This document shows positions 5,399 to 5,418 of a DNA stretch of 5,418 nucleotides, piece after piece. This DNA is from Candidatus Gallibacteroides avistercoris. Its GTDB lineage: Bacteria; Bacteroidota; Bacteroidia; Bacteroidales; CHK158-818. Below the pieces are notes generated by a model. It did no database searches and was not told the DNA's origin. It was given only the letters and a program-made list of their open reading frames with translations. Position numbers and translations under genes: made by a program. Position 1 is the stretch's first letter, and every line of letters begins with the position of its first letter. The DNA is taken from positions 1-5,418 of the forward strand of contig DVNA01000041.1 in the NCBI GenBank assembly GCA_018714665.1. The letters are read 5' to 3'.

Positions 5399-5418
5399 TG
5401 GTCCCACTTGGGCTTGAA
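5399..5418 (-). tRNA. tRNA 3' end (partial, anticodon outside window)
   Basis: Read on the minus strand from the right edge, the sequence divides exactly as the last 20 bases of a tRNA: T-loop TTCAAGC (7 bases, matching TTCRANY), T-stem 3' strand CCAAG, acceptor 3' strand TGGGACC and discriminator A. CCA is not encoded. The predicted missing partners are CTTGG (T-stem 5' strand) and GGTCCCA (tRNA 5' end). The downstream intrinsic terminator on the same strand supports a stable-RNA unit. The amino acid cannot be named because the anticodon lies outside the window. Confidence 0.65.

Noticed and set aside
5377..5418. Minus-strand reading FKPKWDHRRGGEK-stop as the C-terminus of a gene
   Set aside because: The first 20 bases fit a tRNA 3' end exactly, and the reading depends on a G-homopolymer; 13 residues without a family match are not convincing.

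Overview
The window looks like a chromosomal segment of a Bacteroidales bacterium (Bacteroides/Parabacteroides/Barnesiella-like; the genus cannot be fixed from the sequence). The evidence is the residue-level character of RuvB, a DUF4294-type secreted protein (a family I know essentially from Bacteroidetes), and Bacteroidetes-type -7 boxes (TAnnTTTG) upstream of three genes. Starts lack strong Shine-Dalgarno sequences, as is usual in this phylum. No mobile element, CRISPR array or integrase is visible.

Layout: the left third is on the minus strand. ruvB (Holliday-junction branch-migration motor) runs off the left edge without its C-terminal domain. Upstream of it is a small secreted DUF4294 protein. 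The next 372 bases (1590-1961) form an AT-rich divergent intergenic region. It holds a cluster of GTTGAT(A)A motifs, some of them DnaA-box-like, and two short near-perfect palindromes just before the rightward promoter.

The right two thirds are a compact plus-strand cluster of three genes: a stand-alone radical SAM enzyme (COG0731-like, CxxxCxxC), a secreted right-handed beta-helix protein (pectate-lyase/GH28-like fold) and an erythromycin-esterase-superfamily protein with an N-terminal export signal. The gaps are 29 and 0 bases, and only the first gene has a recognisable promoter, so one operon is likely. The second and third genes are both exported and abut as TAA-ATG, so they probably act together outside the cytoplasm; the substrate is unknown. 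The radical SAM protein is cytosolic and may share only the promoter.

At the right edge the minus strand enters again. The last 20 bases read as the 3' end of a tRNA (T-loop, T-stem, acceptor strand, discriminator A), followed by a 9-base homopolymer tract and a strong intrinsic terminator oriented for the minus strand. The esterase operon and this tRNA unit are therefore convergent.

No clearly new system can be demonstrated from sequence alone. The points most worth checking are the GTTGATAA cluster (possible DnaA-binding or origin-like region), the beta-helix/esterase pair, and the altered WxHNxH-type motif of the esterase.
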